From: Candidatus Hydrogenedentota bacterium
Lineage (GTDB): Bacteria > Hydrogenedentota > Hydrogenedentia > Hydrogenedentales > Hydrogenedentaceae
Assembly (NCBI GenBank): GCA_026415215.1
Contig: JAOAHN010000108.1
Location: 1-48,210 of the forward strand
Direction: 5' to 3'
Length of the DNA stretch: 48,210 nucleotides
Part shown: positions 1 through 9,017 of the stretch, piece after piece
How the letters are laid out: every line of letters starts with the position of its first letter
Numbering within the stretch: position 1 is the stretch's first letter
The notes under the pieces: model-generated
Database searches by the model: none
What the model saw: only the letters and a program-made list of their open reading frames with translations
What the model was told of the DNA's origin: nothing
Made by a program: the position numbers and the translations under genes

Positions 1-1581
1 AGGCAGAAAAATGACCTTGTATTGGCTGAGTCTCTTTACCGTAGAGCACTTGAAGTTAGAGAAGCAACTTTAGGTCCTAACCACCCCGAAATTGCTCATA
101 CATTAAACACTTTGGGAGTTTTGTGTCACGAACAAGGGAAACTAAGAGAAGCAATTGAATACTCGGAAAAGGCAGTCCACTTATACAGAACTATTTGGGG
201 GGGGAGTAATTTGGATGTAGCAAAAGCCCTCCATAACCTCGCGGGGTATTATCGCGCAATAGGAAAGTTTTACGATGCAGAAAGATTGTATCAGGAATCC
301 TTAATAATCAAGCAAAACTTTCTTCCCCAGAACCACCCCGACCTCGCTGTAACAATGCATCAGCTCGCAGAGCTCTATAAACTTCAGGGACTACCCCAAA
401 AAGCTGAGGAGCTTTGTATTAAGTGTTTAAAGATATGGGAAAGTGTTTACGGACCGGAAGACATCAGAGTAGCCACTTCCCTTTGTAATCTCGCAGAAGT
501 CTTAAAATACTTAGGAAGATTAGAGGAATCTGAAAAAATTTACAAAAAGGCCCTTGAGATATGGAAAAAGAAGTATGGATTTGAACACCCTAATGTCGCA
601 AGTACTTTGAATAATCTTGCAGAGGTCTATCGTTTTCAAGGCAGATTCATCGAAGCGGAAAAACATTACATAGAAGCTATCGAACTGTGGAGAAAAATTT
701 CAGGGCCCGAACATCCAAATGTCGCCACTGTGCTCGCTAACATAGGAGAGCTGAGACAAACAGAACGCAAATATGAAGACGCAGAGAGATATTTTCGACA
801 AGCGTTACAGATTCTCGAGAAAAACTTCGGCACCTACAATAACGCAGTAGCAACCTTATACCATCTTCTCGGTCGGCTATACGAACAACAAAGTAGATAT
901 CCAATTGCTGAAAGTCTATACAAGAGGGCATTAGAAATAAGGGAAAAAGTTCTTGGTCCTTTCCATCCCGAAGTAAGTTTCATATTAAAAGACTTGGAAT
1001 CTCTTTATTTAGCCCAGGGGAAATATACATTTGCAGAACCTTTATACCTACGCTCTCTCGCAATATGGAAGTCCGCATTTGGCGAGATTGACCATCCAGA
1101 CATAGCAAAAGCAATGAACAATCTCGCAGTAATATACAAAGCCCTTAAGAGGTATAATGAGGCTGAGGATTATTTCCTAAAATCTCTGGAGATGAAGCGC
1201 AGGTTATTTGGACCTGAACATACAGAAGTTGCAAAAACTATTAATAACCTTGCAGACCTCTATTCCGAATTGAGAAGATACAAGGAAGCAGAGGTCTTCT
1301 ATCAAGAAGCATTAGAAATAAAAATAAAGTTGCTCGGACCAGAACATCCCGAAATCGCTGCTACCTATACTAACATAGGTTTACTTAATCTTACCCTGAA
1401 AAATTTTCAAGAAGCGGAGTCATTTCTCACAAAGGCGCTAACCATTTGGAGAAAAACATGGGGCGATAAAGACCCATCTGTTATCTTAGTGTTAAGAAGT
1501 CTATTACAGCTATATATCCAAACAGGAAACACAACTAAAGCAGAAGAAATAAGAAATTTTATAGGGATACTTTCGAGTTAA
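1..1581 (+). CDS. Kinesin-light-chain-type TPR repeat protein, 5'-truncated
   Basis: The frame is open from base 1, so the gene starts outside the window; the TTG at 22 is only the first possible start inside it and lies within a repeat. The visible 526 codons are almost entirely tetratricopeptide repeats of the 42-residue kinesin-light-chain kind. About twelve units can be followed, each with a core like A-E-x-L-Y-x-x-A-L-E-I and ending G-P-E-H-P-x-V-A-x-x-x-N-N-L-A. Such arrays form a superhelical protein-binding scaffold and have no catalytic role of their own. No enzymatic or membrane domain is visible, but the missing N-terminus could carry a kinase, CHAT or signal sequence. The next gene starts about 60 bases downstream on the same strand, so the two may be cotranscribed. 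The partner is unknown. Confidence 0.85.
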   Translation, partial: RQKNDLVLAESLYRRALEVREATLGPNHPEIAHTLNTLGVLCHEQGKLREAIEYSEKAVHLYRTIWGGSNLDVAKALHNLAGYYRAIGKFYDAERLYQESLIIKQNFLPQNHPDLAVTMHQLAELYKLQGLPQKAEELCIKCLKIWESVYGPEDIRVATSLCNLAEVLKYLGRLEESEKIYKKALEIWKKKYGFEHPNVASTLNNLAEVYRFQGRFIEAEKHYIEAIELWRKISGPEHPNVATVLANIGELRQTERKYEDAERYFRQALQILEKNFGTYNNAVATLYHLLGRLYEQQSRYPIAESLYKRALEIREKVLGPFHPEVSFILKDLESLYLAQGKYTFAEPLYLRSLAIWKSAFGEIDHPDIAKAMNNLAVIYKALKRYNEAEDYFLKSLEMKRRLFGPEHTEVAKTINNLADLYSELRRYKEAEVFYQEALEIKIKLLGPEHPEIAATYTNIGLLNLTLKNFQEAESFLTKALTIWRKTWGDKDPSVILVLRSLLQLYIQTGNTTKAEEIRNFIGILSS

Positions 1582-1641
1582 ATTAAACTATTATGCTTTA
1601 ATAATTCGTTTTAATTAAGCAAGTTGAATAAAGGGAAGAGT

Positions 1642-2817
1642 ATGAGAAATAAAAATAGGACAGTAAAATTCTTATGTATCTATGAATTAGTATATCTTCT
1701 TATTATTATTGTATTTATTACATCCTGCGGAAAACTCGGAGATCCTGACACCATCAAAATTGCCCGCATAGACAATGAATACATAACCAGAGGAGATCTC
1801 TACAAAATTCTTAGAGAAATGGATGACAAAGAACGCCCTAAAATTTCTAACAGAGGAGATTACTTAAGGGTACTAAATCAATATATAGACCAGAGAATAA
1901 AAATTCCCCTCGGTAAAAAACTCGCCGAAGAAGGAAAGATAACCCTTGATAGAGAAGTTGCGAGAGAACACTTCTTCAGGCAAAGCGGAGATGAAGAACA
2001 GCAACTTCGAGATATATGGGCTATGCCAATACCTGAAGGCGATACCATTACTCCATTAATGCAGGTGTATAACTTGACTCCTGCCACCCTTAGAGCAATG
2101 AAAGAATATATCGAACAAGAAACTGATAAAATTTATGAGAAACTATTAGGCGAACAAGCAATCGCTCATCTTGTAGCGGAAGATGTTAAAGCAGGAAATA
2201 TAAAAGTTACTAAAGAGGAGTTAGAGAGGGAATATAATCTAAAAAAAGACAATTTCCACATATACGAGAGAATAAAATTTAGAGGGATATTTGTGCCGAC
2301 TTCAGTACCTCAAGCATCCAAAATTGCCTCCGAATACAGAAAGGAAATTGATAATGGGAAAGATTTCGATTCTCTAATCAAAGAAATCCTCTCACAGAAA
2401 GATTCTCTTTTGGCTCTACCAGAGCTAAATCAAGTTAAAATCATAGAAAGTGAGATTGAAAACAATCCTAATTCGGCTCGTTTTCGTGGTTTCTGGTCAG
2501 TAGCAGAAAACGCACAACCTAACGATATTCTTGGACCCGTGTACCTACCTGAATTTAGAAGGTTAGCTCAGGATGAAAAGGGTAATCCTCGTGCGGAAAT
2601 AATGCCAGACTCTTATGTAGTCCTAAAAGTATTAGAGAGGGAACCAGAGAGAACTCCTACAATTGATGAAGTAAAACACCTTCTTGCACCTCCAATTCTC
2701 ATAGCAAAAAAAATGGAAGAACTAAGAGCCTTACATCAAGTAGAAATCTACGAAGAAAATCTCCCTGATCCTTCATCAAGTGGAGATCAATTCACTAATC
2801 CGTGGGAGGAACTATAG
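1642..2817 (+). CDS. SurA/PpiC-like periplasmic chaperone lipoprotein
   Basis: Start ATG 1642 is chosen because the purine-rich AAGGGAAGAG (1631-1640) sits just upstream; an in-frame TTG at 1624 has no such site. The 391-residue product starts with a basic stretch and a hydrophobic segment ending in I-T-S-C, a lipobox, so it should be a lipoprotein. After it comes a SurA-type N-terminal region (I-A-R-I-D-N-E-Y-I-T-R-G-D-L). A parvulin-like region follows with a degenerate G-F-W-S-V-A-E and a closing Y-V-V-L-K-V-L-E-R-E strand, as in PpiC domains. The family helps outer-membrane proteins fold in the periplasm. The parvulin match is weak, so peptidyl-prolyl isomerase activity is uncertain. Two thioredoxin-fold genes follow, making an envelope protein-quality group. 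Confidence 0.65.
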   Translation: MRNKNRTVKFLCIYELVYLLIIIVFITSCGKLGDPDTIKIARIDNEYITRGDLYKILREMDDKERPKISNRGDYLRVLNQYIDQRIKIPLGKKLAEEGKITLDREVAREHFFRQSGDEEQQLRDIWAMPIPEGDTITPLMQVYNLTPATLRAMKEYIEQETDKIYEKLLGEQAIAHLVAEDVKAGNIKVTKEELEREYNLKKDNFHIYERIKFRGIFVPTSVPQASKIASEYRKEIDNGKDFDSLIKEILSQKDSLLALPELNQVKIIESEIENNPNSARFRGFWSVAENAQPNDILGPVYLPEFRRLAQDEKGNPRAEIMPDSYVVLKVLEREPERTPTIDEVKHLLAPPILIAKKMEELRALHQVEIYEENLPDPSSSGDQFTNPWEEL

Positions 2818-2854
2818 AATTAACAAAATTAACACAAAATCTTAGGAGTAGTAT

Positions 2855-4027
2855 ATGAAAAAGAGTATATCAAGTGTTTTACTCACATTATTTTTTATTC
2901 TCTTCACCAACTTCACTACAAACCTTTCAGGTGAGAGTACTCCACTCGAAGACTTTATCTCGAGATTTGATTCATTGAAAAAAGCAGACGCTTTCGATGT
3001 AAAAGGAACGATAGTTTACTCCATCAACTCTGAAAATGGTCCTGTCAATATCGAACAAGAATTTCAAATCGTCTCAAAAGGACAGGATCTCTCATTTCTC
3101 GCTCTTCATACTAAAAATGGCAAGATAATGGTATACAGAAAGGGGCCAAAACTAACGATTTACTCAGAAAAAGAGAAAAAATACATAGAGCGAGAATCTC
3201 CTGCATCAGTCAAAGCATTCGGCCTATTAGGCACACCAGATTTAATTGATGATATAGTTTTCAATAACGAGCTTGATAACTCCAAATTCAAAGTTAAGAG
3301 GATGGAAGAGCAATCTGAAAACGCTGAAAACCTGTTTGAAGTTGAATTTACCGAAGGAGAAAAAGCAAATTTTTGGTTTAAAAATGACAAAACAAGGCTT
3401 CTTTCGAAGGTAATGGTCTCAATACCTACTTCCGAAATCTCTTCAGGCGGTAAAAAAACTTTCCATTTTAAGGACTGGAAACTTAATCCCCCGGTAGAGA
3501 ATGCCATTTTTGAATTTAATCCTCCCCCTGGAGTAGAAAAAGTAGAAAGTAAACAGAGAAAAGACCCCCTCATAGGAAAAACCGCACCCGATTTTACACT
3601 CCCAAATTTTGATGGAGGAAAGGTTACCCTATCCGAATTTAAAGGAAAAAAAGTAGTTGTATTGGACTTCTGGGCGAGTTGGTGTGGTCCGTGTAGAATG
3701 GCGATGCCTGTAGTTCAACAAGTAAGTAACGAGCTTAAAGATAAAGATGTGGTGTTCTTTGCAATAAACATTGGTGAGGACAAACTGAAAATACACAATT
3801 TCATAACCAAAAACAACATAAAAATCCCAGTGCTAATGGACCAAACAGGAAGAGTAGCTGAAAGTTACGGCGTAGAAGGTATTCCAAGATTAGTAATTAT
3901 AGATAAAAATGGTATTATAAGAGTAGGACACTCCGGTTTCTCACAAGATATGAAAAATTCATTAAAGAATGAGATTTTGAACATCTTAAACAATCCCAAT
4001 GTAGAAACGAAAAAGGAGGACCAATAA
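2855..4027 (+). CDS. LolA/DUF2092-like domain fused to TlpA thioredoxin
   Basis: A signal peptide (residues 1-26) is followed by a lipoprotein-carrier-like beta-rich region at about 30-230 (outer-membrane lipoprotein-sorting/DUF2092 type). A redoxin/TlpA domain follows at about 235-380 with the active site W276-C-G-P-C280. A cis-proline loop G-I-P-R is also visible (residues about 343-350). Thioredoxins of this class reduce or shuffle disulfides in the periplasm. The N-terminal domain probably binds a hydrophobic or lipidated partner. AGGAG at about 2844 is a good ribosome site. The stop overlaps the next start by one base, so this gene and the second thioredoxin are translationally coupled. 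The substrate cannot be told from the sequence; cytochrome c biogenesis is one candidate because the genome makes multihaem cytochromes. Confidence 0.8.
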   Translation: MKKSISSVLLTLFFILFTNFTTNLSGESTPLEDFISRFDSLKKADAFDVKGTIVYSINSENGPVNIEQEFQIVSKGQDLSFLALHTKNGKIMVYRKGPKLTIYSEKEKKYIERESPASVKAFGLLGTPDLIDDIVFNNELDNSKFKVKRMEEQSENAENLFEVEFTEGEKANFWFKNDKTRLLSKVMVSIPTSEISSGGKKTFHFKDWKLNPPVENAIFEFNPPPGVEKVESKQRKDPLIGKTAPDFTLPNFDGGKVTLSEFKGKKVVVLDFWASWCGPCRMAMPVVQQVSNELKDKDVVFFAINIGEDKLKIHNFITKNNIKIPVLMDQTGRVAESYGVEGIPRLVIIDKNGIIRVGHSGFSQDMKNSLKNEILNILNNPNVETKKEDQ

Positions 4028-4596
4028 TGGGTTTGTTAAAAAGATGGGGAGTAATAATAGTAATTCTGATTGTAATATATGTAGCTTCAGGTTTTTTTCT
4101 CAGTTTTCTTGAAAAACCAGATCCACACCCGTTAGAAGGAAAAAAGGCACCTAATATTGTCGCTAAAAAATTAGACGGGACAGAAGTAAATCTTAAAGAT
4201 CTGGTAGGGAAAAATCTCCTTGTAATAGACTTCTGGGCGACATGGTGTGGACCTTGTCGGAGAGCTCTGCCTGCATTAGAAAAACTCGCAAAAAAATATG
4301 AACCCTCTACAGTCAGTTTCTACGCTGTAAATGTGTGGGATGGCAATTTAGAGCAGATAAATAAATTTATCAGAGAGAACAAGATTGCCAATGTAAATGT
4401 TTTATACATTGAAGGGGATTCCCGCTCAATCGGAGAAGAGTTTAAATTTAAGGGAATACCTGCTATTTTTCTAATTGATTCCGACCTTACTGTGCGCTGT
4501 TTTTTCAGTGGATACTCCCCTTCTTTAGAGAAAATATTGGATAAGGAAATAAAGAAAGTACTTAAAGAGAAGGAACAGGTTGCACAAACGAGATAA
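4027..4596 (+). CDS. Membrane-anchored TlpA/ResA-like thioredoxin
   Basis: The product is 189 residues with one uncleaved N-terminal membrane helix (about residues 7-29), then a redoxin fold with active site W73-C-G-P-C77 and the cis-proline motif G-I-P-A. This is the layout of ResA/TlpA proteins, which keep periplasmic cysteines reduced, for example the CxxCH of apocytochromes. The ATG shares a base with the TAA of the preceding TlpA gene and has the strong site AAAAGGAGGA at 4011-4020. Two different thioredoxins made from one coupled message suggest a relay or different partners. A role in haem attachment to the multihaem cytochrome further along the window is possible but not shown by the sequence. 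Confidence 0.85.
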   Translation: MGLLKRWGVIIVILIVIYVASGFFLSFLEKPDPHPLEGKKAPNIVAKKLDGTEVNLKDLVGKNLLVIDFWATWCGPCRRALPALEKLAKKYEPSTVSFYAVNVWDGNLEQINKFIRENKIANVNVLYIEGDSRSIGEEFKFKGIPAIFLIDSDLTVRCFFSGYSPSLEKILDKEIKKVLKEKEQVAQTR

Positions 4597-4623
4597 ATCT
4601 TATCATTACCCATTACAGTCGGG

Positions 4624-4653
4624 TTGTAGATAATTCTACCTATCCCTTATACT
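4624..4653 (+). promoter_or_regulatory. Possible promoter for the E1 dehydrogenase
   Basis: TTGTAG (4624-4629) is 18 bases from TATACT (4648-4653), in the 141-base gap between the thioredoxin and E1 genes. The -35 box is weak (about 3 of 6) and the -10 box good (5 of 6). Between them lies a small dyad, GTAGA/TCTAC. No transcription terminator is seen after the thioredoxin gene, so read-through is also possible. Confidence 0.3.
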
Positions 4654-4737
4654 ATTGTTTCGAATAAGTCGCCCTTTTAGTGCCGGAGGGTAAATCGATT
4701 TACAAATACAGGTCAAGTTATCTATAGGAAACAGCTT

Positions 4738-6195
4738 ATGACTAAAAAAATATTAATTTCTCCAAATGAAATGAGAAAACCTGGAATAATAAACATTAGC
4801 CCCATTCCTATTAATCAGTACCAAAAAACCCTAAAAGAAGAATTAGATGCTAAAGAAGGTATAACTCCTGAAGTAGCCTTAAGAATTTATCGTGACATGG
4901 TTTACATCCGCGAATTTGAGACCATGCTCGATAAGATAAAAAAATTAGGCTCTTACGAAGGTATCGAATATCAACACGCCGGACCTGCACATCTATCCAT
5001 AGGCCAGGAAGGCGCAGCAGTGGGAGAGTGCGTATTTCTACGGGTATACGACCACATCTTTGGAAGCCACCGGAGCCATGGAGAGATCATAGCTAAAGGA
5101 CTGCGTGCAATAAGAGACCTCGCAGGTAATTCCCTCGTTGAAATCATGAGAAATTACTGGGAGAGCAGAATCCTTAATGTAGTGGAAAATCATGAGCCTG
5201 ACTTTACACCCCTTGTAATAGGTAGTAATAAAGGTAAGCCAATTCTAAAAACTACAGAAGAAGAGGAATTAGGAATTGATTTCTTACTATATGGTCTACT
5301 TGCAGAAATATTCGGAAGGGAAAATGGATTTAATAAGGGTATGGGCGGTTCTATGCACGCCTTCTTCACACCGTTCGGAGTTTACCCTGCTAACGCTATA
5401 GTAGGCGGTAGTGCGGATATTGCTACTGGCTCCGCCCTTTACAAAAAAATCAAAAAGATGAAGGGAATCACCATAGCAAATATCGGCGACGCTTCTATTG
5501 CCTGTGGACCCGTATGGGAAGCAATGATGTTCGCCACAATGGGTCAATACAACACACTATGGGAAGATGAGGACAAAGGCGGGCTACCAATCGTATTCAA
5601 TTTCGTAGATAATTTCTACGGTATGGGTGGACAACCTATTGGTGAAACCGCAGGATTTGAGAGATTAGCCAGGGTAGGAGCAGGTCTAAACCCTGAAAAT
5701 ATGCACGCGGAGGTTGTAGATGGGAACAATCCCCTTGCAGTAGCCGACGCTTATCGGAGGAAAATACCTATTTTAGAAAGTGGTAAAGGACCCGTCCTAC
5801 TTGATGTAATTTGTTATCGGCAATCAGGACATTCACCAAGCGACCAGTCCTCATATCGGGAGCATACAGAAATAGAACTCTGGAAACAACAAGACCCCAT
5901 ATTGGAGTTTGGTGAAAAATTAAAGTCTGTTGGACTTGCCACAGATACAGATCTTGAAAGCATCAGAGCTCATGTATTGAAGAAAATTAAAAAAGCCTGT
6001 AAACTTGCCACTAATCTCGAAATTTCACCTCGAATGAAGCTAACTCAATTTTCTGGACTCGCCAACATAATGTTCTCAAACAATATTGAAGAAGAGTTAC
6101 CAGGATTAGAAAAACCTACCGATGTGCTCCTACCCTATGAAGAGAATCCAAGACTTAAAAAGATTGAAAAAAAAAGCAAGGTTTGGACTGGATGA
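4738..6195 (+). CDS. 2-oxoacid (pyruvate/branched-chain) dehydrogenase E1, alpha part
   Basis: This is the thiamine-diphosphate-binding half of an E1 oxidoreductase, which decarboxylates pyruvate or branched-chain 2-oxoacids and passes the acyl group to E2. Family marks are [18 protein letters not shown], the ThDP/Mg region starting G-D-A-S-I-A-C-G-P and ending V-D-N-F-Y-G-M-G-G, and the phosphorylation-loop-like S-Y-R-E-H-T-E with Q-D-P-I. At 485 residues it is longer than the usual 320-400. The extra length includes about 80 residues between S-H-R-S-H-G and the G-G-S-M-H motif, plus a C-terminal lysine-rich tail. The tail ends just after an A9 run, where the beta half continues in another frame (see 6167-6175). 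E2 and E3 genes are not in the window, and substrate choice cannot be decided. Confidence 0.88.
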   Translation: MTKKILISPNEMRKPGIINISPIPINQYQKTLKEELDAKEGITPEVALRIYRDMVYIREFETMLDKIKKLGSYEGIEYQHAGPAHLSIGQEGAAVGECVFLRVYDHIFGSHRSHGEIIAKGLRAIRDLAGNSLVEIMRNYWESRILNVVENHEPDFTPLVIGSNKGKPILKTTEEEELGIDFLLYGLLAEIFGRENGFNKGMGGSMHAFFTPFGVYPANAIVGGSADIATGSALYKKIKKMKGITIANIGDASIACGPVWEAMMFATMGQYNTLWEDEDKGGLPIVFNFVDNFYGMGGQPIGETAGFERLARVGAGLNPENMHAEVVDGNNPLAVADAYRRKIPILESGKGPVLLDVICYRQSGHSPSDQSSYREHTEIELWKQQDPILEFGEKLKSVGLATDTDLESIRAHVLKKIKKACKLATNLEISPRMKLTQFSGLANIMFSNNIEEELPGLEKPTDVLLPYEENPRLKKIEKKSKVWTG

Positions 6196-7273
6196 AAATG
6201 GAAATGTTCTGAAACCAACCCAGGCTGTTACCTTTGGGGAAGCCATATTTGAAGCCATCCTATATCATTTTTATCACGATTCAAGACTCGTAGCTTACGG
6301 AGAGGAAAACAGGGATTGGGGTGGAGCCTTTGCAGTGTATCAAGGCTTAACTGAGTCACTTCCCTATAGGCGATTATTCAATTCTTCTATCTCCGAGGGA
6401 GCAATAATAGGCACAGCTGTAGGAGTTGCAATGGAAGGCGGGAGACCACTTGTAGAATTGATGTATTGCGATTTTATGGGGAGAGCAGGAGATGAAATTT
6501 TCAACCAGCTCCCTAAGTGGCAGGCTATGTCCGCAGGCGAATTAAAGATGCCCGTAGTAGTCCGGGTTTCTGTAGGTGCAAAATATGGTGCTCAACACTC
6601 CCAAGATTGGACAGCATTATGTGCTCACATACCAGGCCTTAAAGTAGTCTTCCCAGCAACCCCATACTCTGCAAAAGGGCTTATAGCCTCCGCTTTAAGT
6701 GGGAGCGACCCCGTTATATTCTTCGAAAGCCAAAGACTATATAACCAAGTAGAAATATTCCATAAACAAGGAGTGCCAAAAGAATATTATAGGCTACCTA
6801 TTGGAGAACCAGAGATACTAAAACAGGGTAACGACTTAACCATAATGACCTTCGGTGCGACACTCTATAGAGCCTGGGAAGCAGTAAAGATATTTGAGAA
6901 AGATTATGGGATAAGTGTAGAACTCATTGACGGTCAAACTTTAGTCCCGATAAACTACGAACCCATAGTTGAATCTATAAAGAAAACCGGGGCATTAATT
7001 CTTGCAAGTGATGCGTGCGAAAGAGGTAATTATCTACACACCGTAGCATCGCATATAACACAGATTGCATTTGATTACCTCGACGCTCCAGTGTGTGTAA
7101 TAGGTTCTCCCAACTGGATTGTTCCACCTGCTGAAATGGAAGAAAGTTATTTCCCTCAATCATTCCATTTCCTCGATGCATATCATCAACAAATAAAACC
7201 CCTTCCAGGCTACACACCAAGAACTTACAGAACCTTTGAAACCTTTATTAAACTGAACAGGTTAGGCATCTAA
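6122..7273 (+). CDS. 2-oxoacid dehydrogenase E1, beta part
   Basis: This is the transketolase-like pyrimidine-binding and C-terminal domains of E1. Visible marks are [11 protein letters not shown] near the start, [21 protein letters not shown], and the C-terminal [11 protein letters not shown]. The formal ORF starts at ATG 6122, with a second ATG at 6137. Both lie inside the alpha reading frame and neither has a Shine-Dalgarno-like sequence. The first residues are Lys/Arg-rich linker, and recognisable E1-beta sequence starts only after codon 20-30. I therefore think this half is normally made as part of an 844-residue alpha-beta fusion, either by slippage at the A9 run or because one base is wrong in the assembly. 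A separately started beta subunit is the alternative. Confidence 0.85.
   Translation: MCSYPMKRIQDLKRLKKKARFGLDENGNVLKPTQAVTFGEAIFEAILYHFYHDSRLVAYGEENRDWGGAFAVYQGLTESLPYRRLFNSSISEGAIIGTAVGVAMEGGRPLVELMYCDFMGRAGDEIFNQLPKWQAMSAGELKMPVVVRVSVGAKYGAQHSQDWTALCAHIPGLKVVFPATPYSAKGLIASALSGSDPVIFFESQRLYNQVEIFHKQGVPKEYYRLPIGEPEILKQGNDLTIMTFGATLYRAWEAVKIFEKDYGISVELIDGQTLVPINYEPIVESIKKTGALILASDACERGNYLHTVASHITQIAFDYLDAPVCVIGSPNWIVPPAEMEESYFPQSFHFLDAYHQQIKPLPGYTPRTYRTFETFIKLNRLGI
6167..6175 (+). other. A9 run at the E1 alpha/beta frame switch
   Basis: Nine adenines occur exactly where the alpha frame must shift by +1 (or -2) to join the beta frame. Removing one A turns E-K-K-S-K-V-W-T-G-stop into E-K-K-A-R-F-G-L-D, continuous with the beta half. 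A9 tracts are classic sites of RNA-polymerase slippage and also of sequencing errors. Confidence 0.6.
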
Positions 7274-7283
7274 GTTTTGACCT

Positions 7284-9014
7284 ATGATTCGTAGTATAGT
7301 TAAGTACATCTTTATCACATTAATAACTTTAATTTTAATAATATGGGTTTGGGTAATTCTCCCATTTTGGGGAACATACCCTCTTAACTTTCCAAGACAT
7401 TCACCATCTCAAAGGCCCAAGGTTCCTGCGTGGGTTCTAAAATGTTGGGTATGGGAAGACGATGTTAACACCGCTGAAGCGACTTTAGAACTTGTAAATG
7501 GCCATTTAGAAAGAGACTTTCCTATAGGAGTAGTTTTAATAGATAGTCCTTGGTCTCTCAGATACAACGATTTTGTAGTAGACGAATCTCGTTTCCCAGA
7601 ACCAGAAAAATTCTTCAGATATTTTGAGGATAAAGGAATTAGGGTGGTTTTATGGATGACCCCAATGGTCAATAGTAAAAACGATGATACCGCAATCCAA
7701 GATTCAGGGGAGTTCTATCAAGAAGCTAAAACCAACGGTTACCTTGTCGGGAAAGGAGTGCAAGTCAAGTGGTGGAAAGGAACAGGCGGATTTATAGACT
7801 ACACTAACCCAACAGCAATAAACTGGTGGCAAGGATTACAAAATCAGGTTCTCAGATACGGTATAGACGGCTGGAAGTTAGATGATTCTGCAACTCTGTT
7901 GAGAGGGAAAATAGGACCCATCCCCATATTTTATCTACGCTCTTACAGTGGAATTCTCACGCCGAGAAAATATATGGACCTTTATTACATAAGAGAACTT
8001 GAATACGGAAGGATATACAATCCAGAATTCGCTACACTTTCACGCTCCATAGATGTGCCTACCTCTTGGGCTCACCCTGAAGGATTCGCTCCACTAAAAG
8101 CCTCCACAGTTAATTGGGTTGGTGATACTAAACATGAATGGGAATACGAGAAAAGAGGATTAGAAAAAGCGATTCACTGTATATTGTGGAGTGCCAATTT
8201 AGGCTACTGTGTTGTCGGTTCTGACATTGCAGGCTACCACGGACCCGAACCCATACCACCTGATTTATACATAAGATGGACTCAATTTTCTACTTTTTGC
8301 GGACTGTTTTTAAATGGGGGACATGGGGAACGCCGAATGTGGATGCGATCCGAATTAGAATTAGAACAAGTTAGAAAATATTCCTGGCTACATACAGAAC
8401 TCATTCCTTATATGTATAGCTATGTGTATCAATGGTGCGAAGGCGGACAACCACTCATGCGACCTATGAAATTAGGAAAATATCAATATATGTTAGGAGA
8501 TTGGCTGTTAGTAGCACCTATCTATCAAAAAAGTAATACCCGAACTGTGGTATTACCCCCTGGTAAATGGAGATGGTTTTTTGATGACCACGAATTAATC
8601 GATGGCAACAAATCTATCGTAAAGACATACTCGCTGGATACATACCCCGTCTTCATAAAAGAAGGTGCAATAATTCCTATGGAAATATCGAGAAACTATA
8701 CCGGTATCGGTGAGAGGGATTGGGAAGACTATATAACCCTAAACATATACCCTGAAGGCAAAAGCTCATTTACCCTATACTATCCTGAAAATGATAACAG
8801 GCTGGATATTACAGTTGTAAAAGAAGATACATTAACAGTTGAACTTAAAGGCGCATTGAAAAAACATATCTTAAGAATTTTCTATACTGAAAAACCTTCT
8901 AAAGTTCTAAAAGACGACTCTCCCTTAAGCGATGGTATAGAATACAATCAAGAGAAAAATAGGCTAATAATAAAGAGTAACGATACTTCTGTGAAAAAAT
9001 ATGAAATAAAATAA
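7284..9014 (+). CDS. Membrane-anchored GH31-family glycosidase
   Basis: The product is 576 residues. It has an N-terminal membrane helix (about 8-28), then directly the TIM barrel of family GH31 from about residue 48. The nucleophile fits D200 in G-I-D-G-W-K-L-D, and the acid/base fits D314 in G-S-D-I-A-G-Y. The R-W-T-Q-F-S-T-F and R-M-W-M-R-S stretches also match the family. A C-terminal beta-sandwich (about 430-576) begins near L-L-V-A-P-I-Y. The N-terminal beta-domain present in most GH31 enzymes is absent, replaced by the anchor. GH31 members act on alpha-glucosides, alpha-xylosides, alpha-galactosides or sulfoquinovosides; the substrate is not readable here. The gene starts 10 bases after the E1 stop and so may be cotranscribed, though no ribosome site is obvious. 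Its stop lies 3 bases from the convergent larE stop. Confidence 0.85.
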   Translation: MIRSIVKYIFITLITLILIIWVWVILPFWGTYPLNFPRHSPSQRPKVPAWVLKCWVWEDDVNTAEATLELVNGHLERDFPIGVVLIDSPWSLRYNDFVVDESRFPEPEKFFRYFEDKGIRVVLWMTPMVNSKNDDTAIQDSGEFYQEAKTNGYLVGKGVQVKWWKGTGGFIDYTNPTAINWWQGLQNQVLRYGIDGWKLDDSATLLRGKIGPIPIFYLRSYSGILTPRKYMDLYYIRELEYGRIYNPEFATLSRSIDVPTSWAHPEGFAPLKASTVNWVGDTKHEWEYEKRGLEKAIHCILWSANLGYCVVGSDIAGYHGPEPIPPDLYIRWTQFSTFCGLFLNGGHGERRMWMRSELELEQVRKYSWLHTELIPYMYSYVYQWCEGGQPLMRPMKLGKYQYMLGDWLLVAPIYQKSNTRTVVLPPGKWRWFFDDHELIDGNKSIVKTYSLDTYPVFIKEGAIIPMEISRNYTGIGERDWEDYITLNIYPEGKSSFTLYYPENDNRLDITVVKEDTLTVELKGALKKHILRIFYTEKPSKVLKDDSPLSDGIEYNQEKNRLIIKSNDTSVKKYEIK

Positions 9015-9017
9015 AAT

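Noticed and set aside
4597-4737. TTCGAAT resembling a tRNA T-loop
   Set aside because: No matching acceptor, D or anticodon stems could be drawn around it on either strand.
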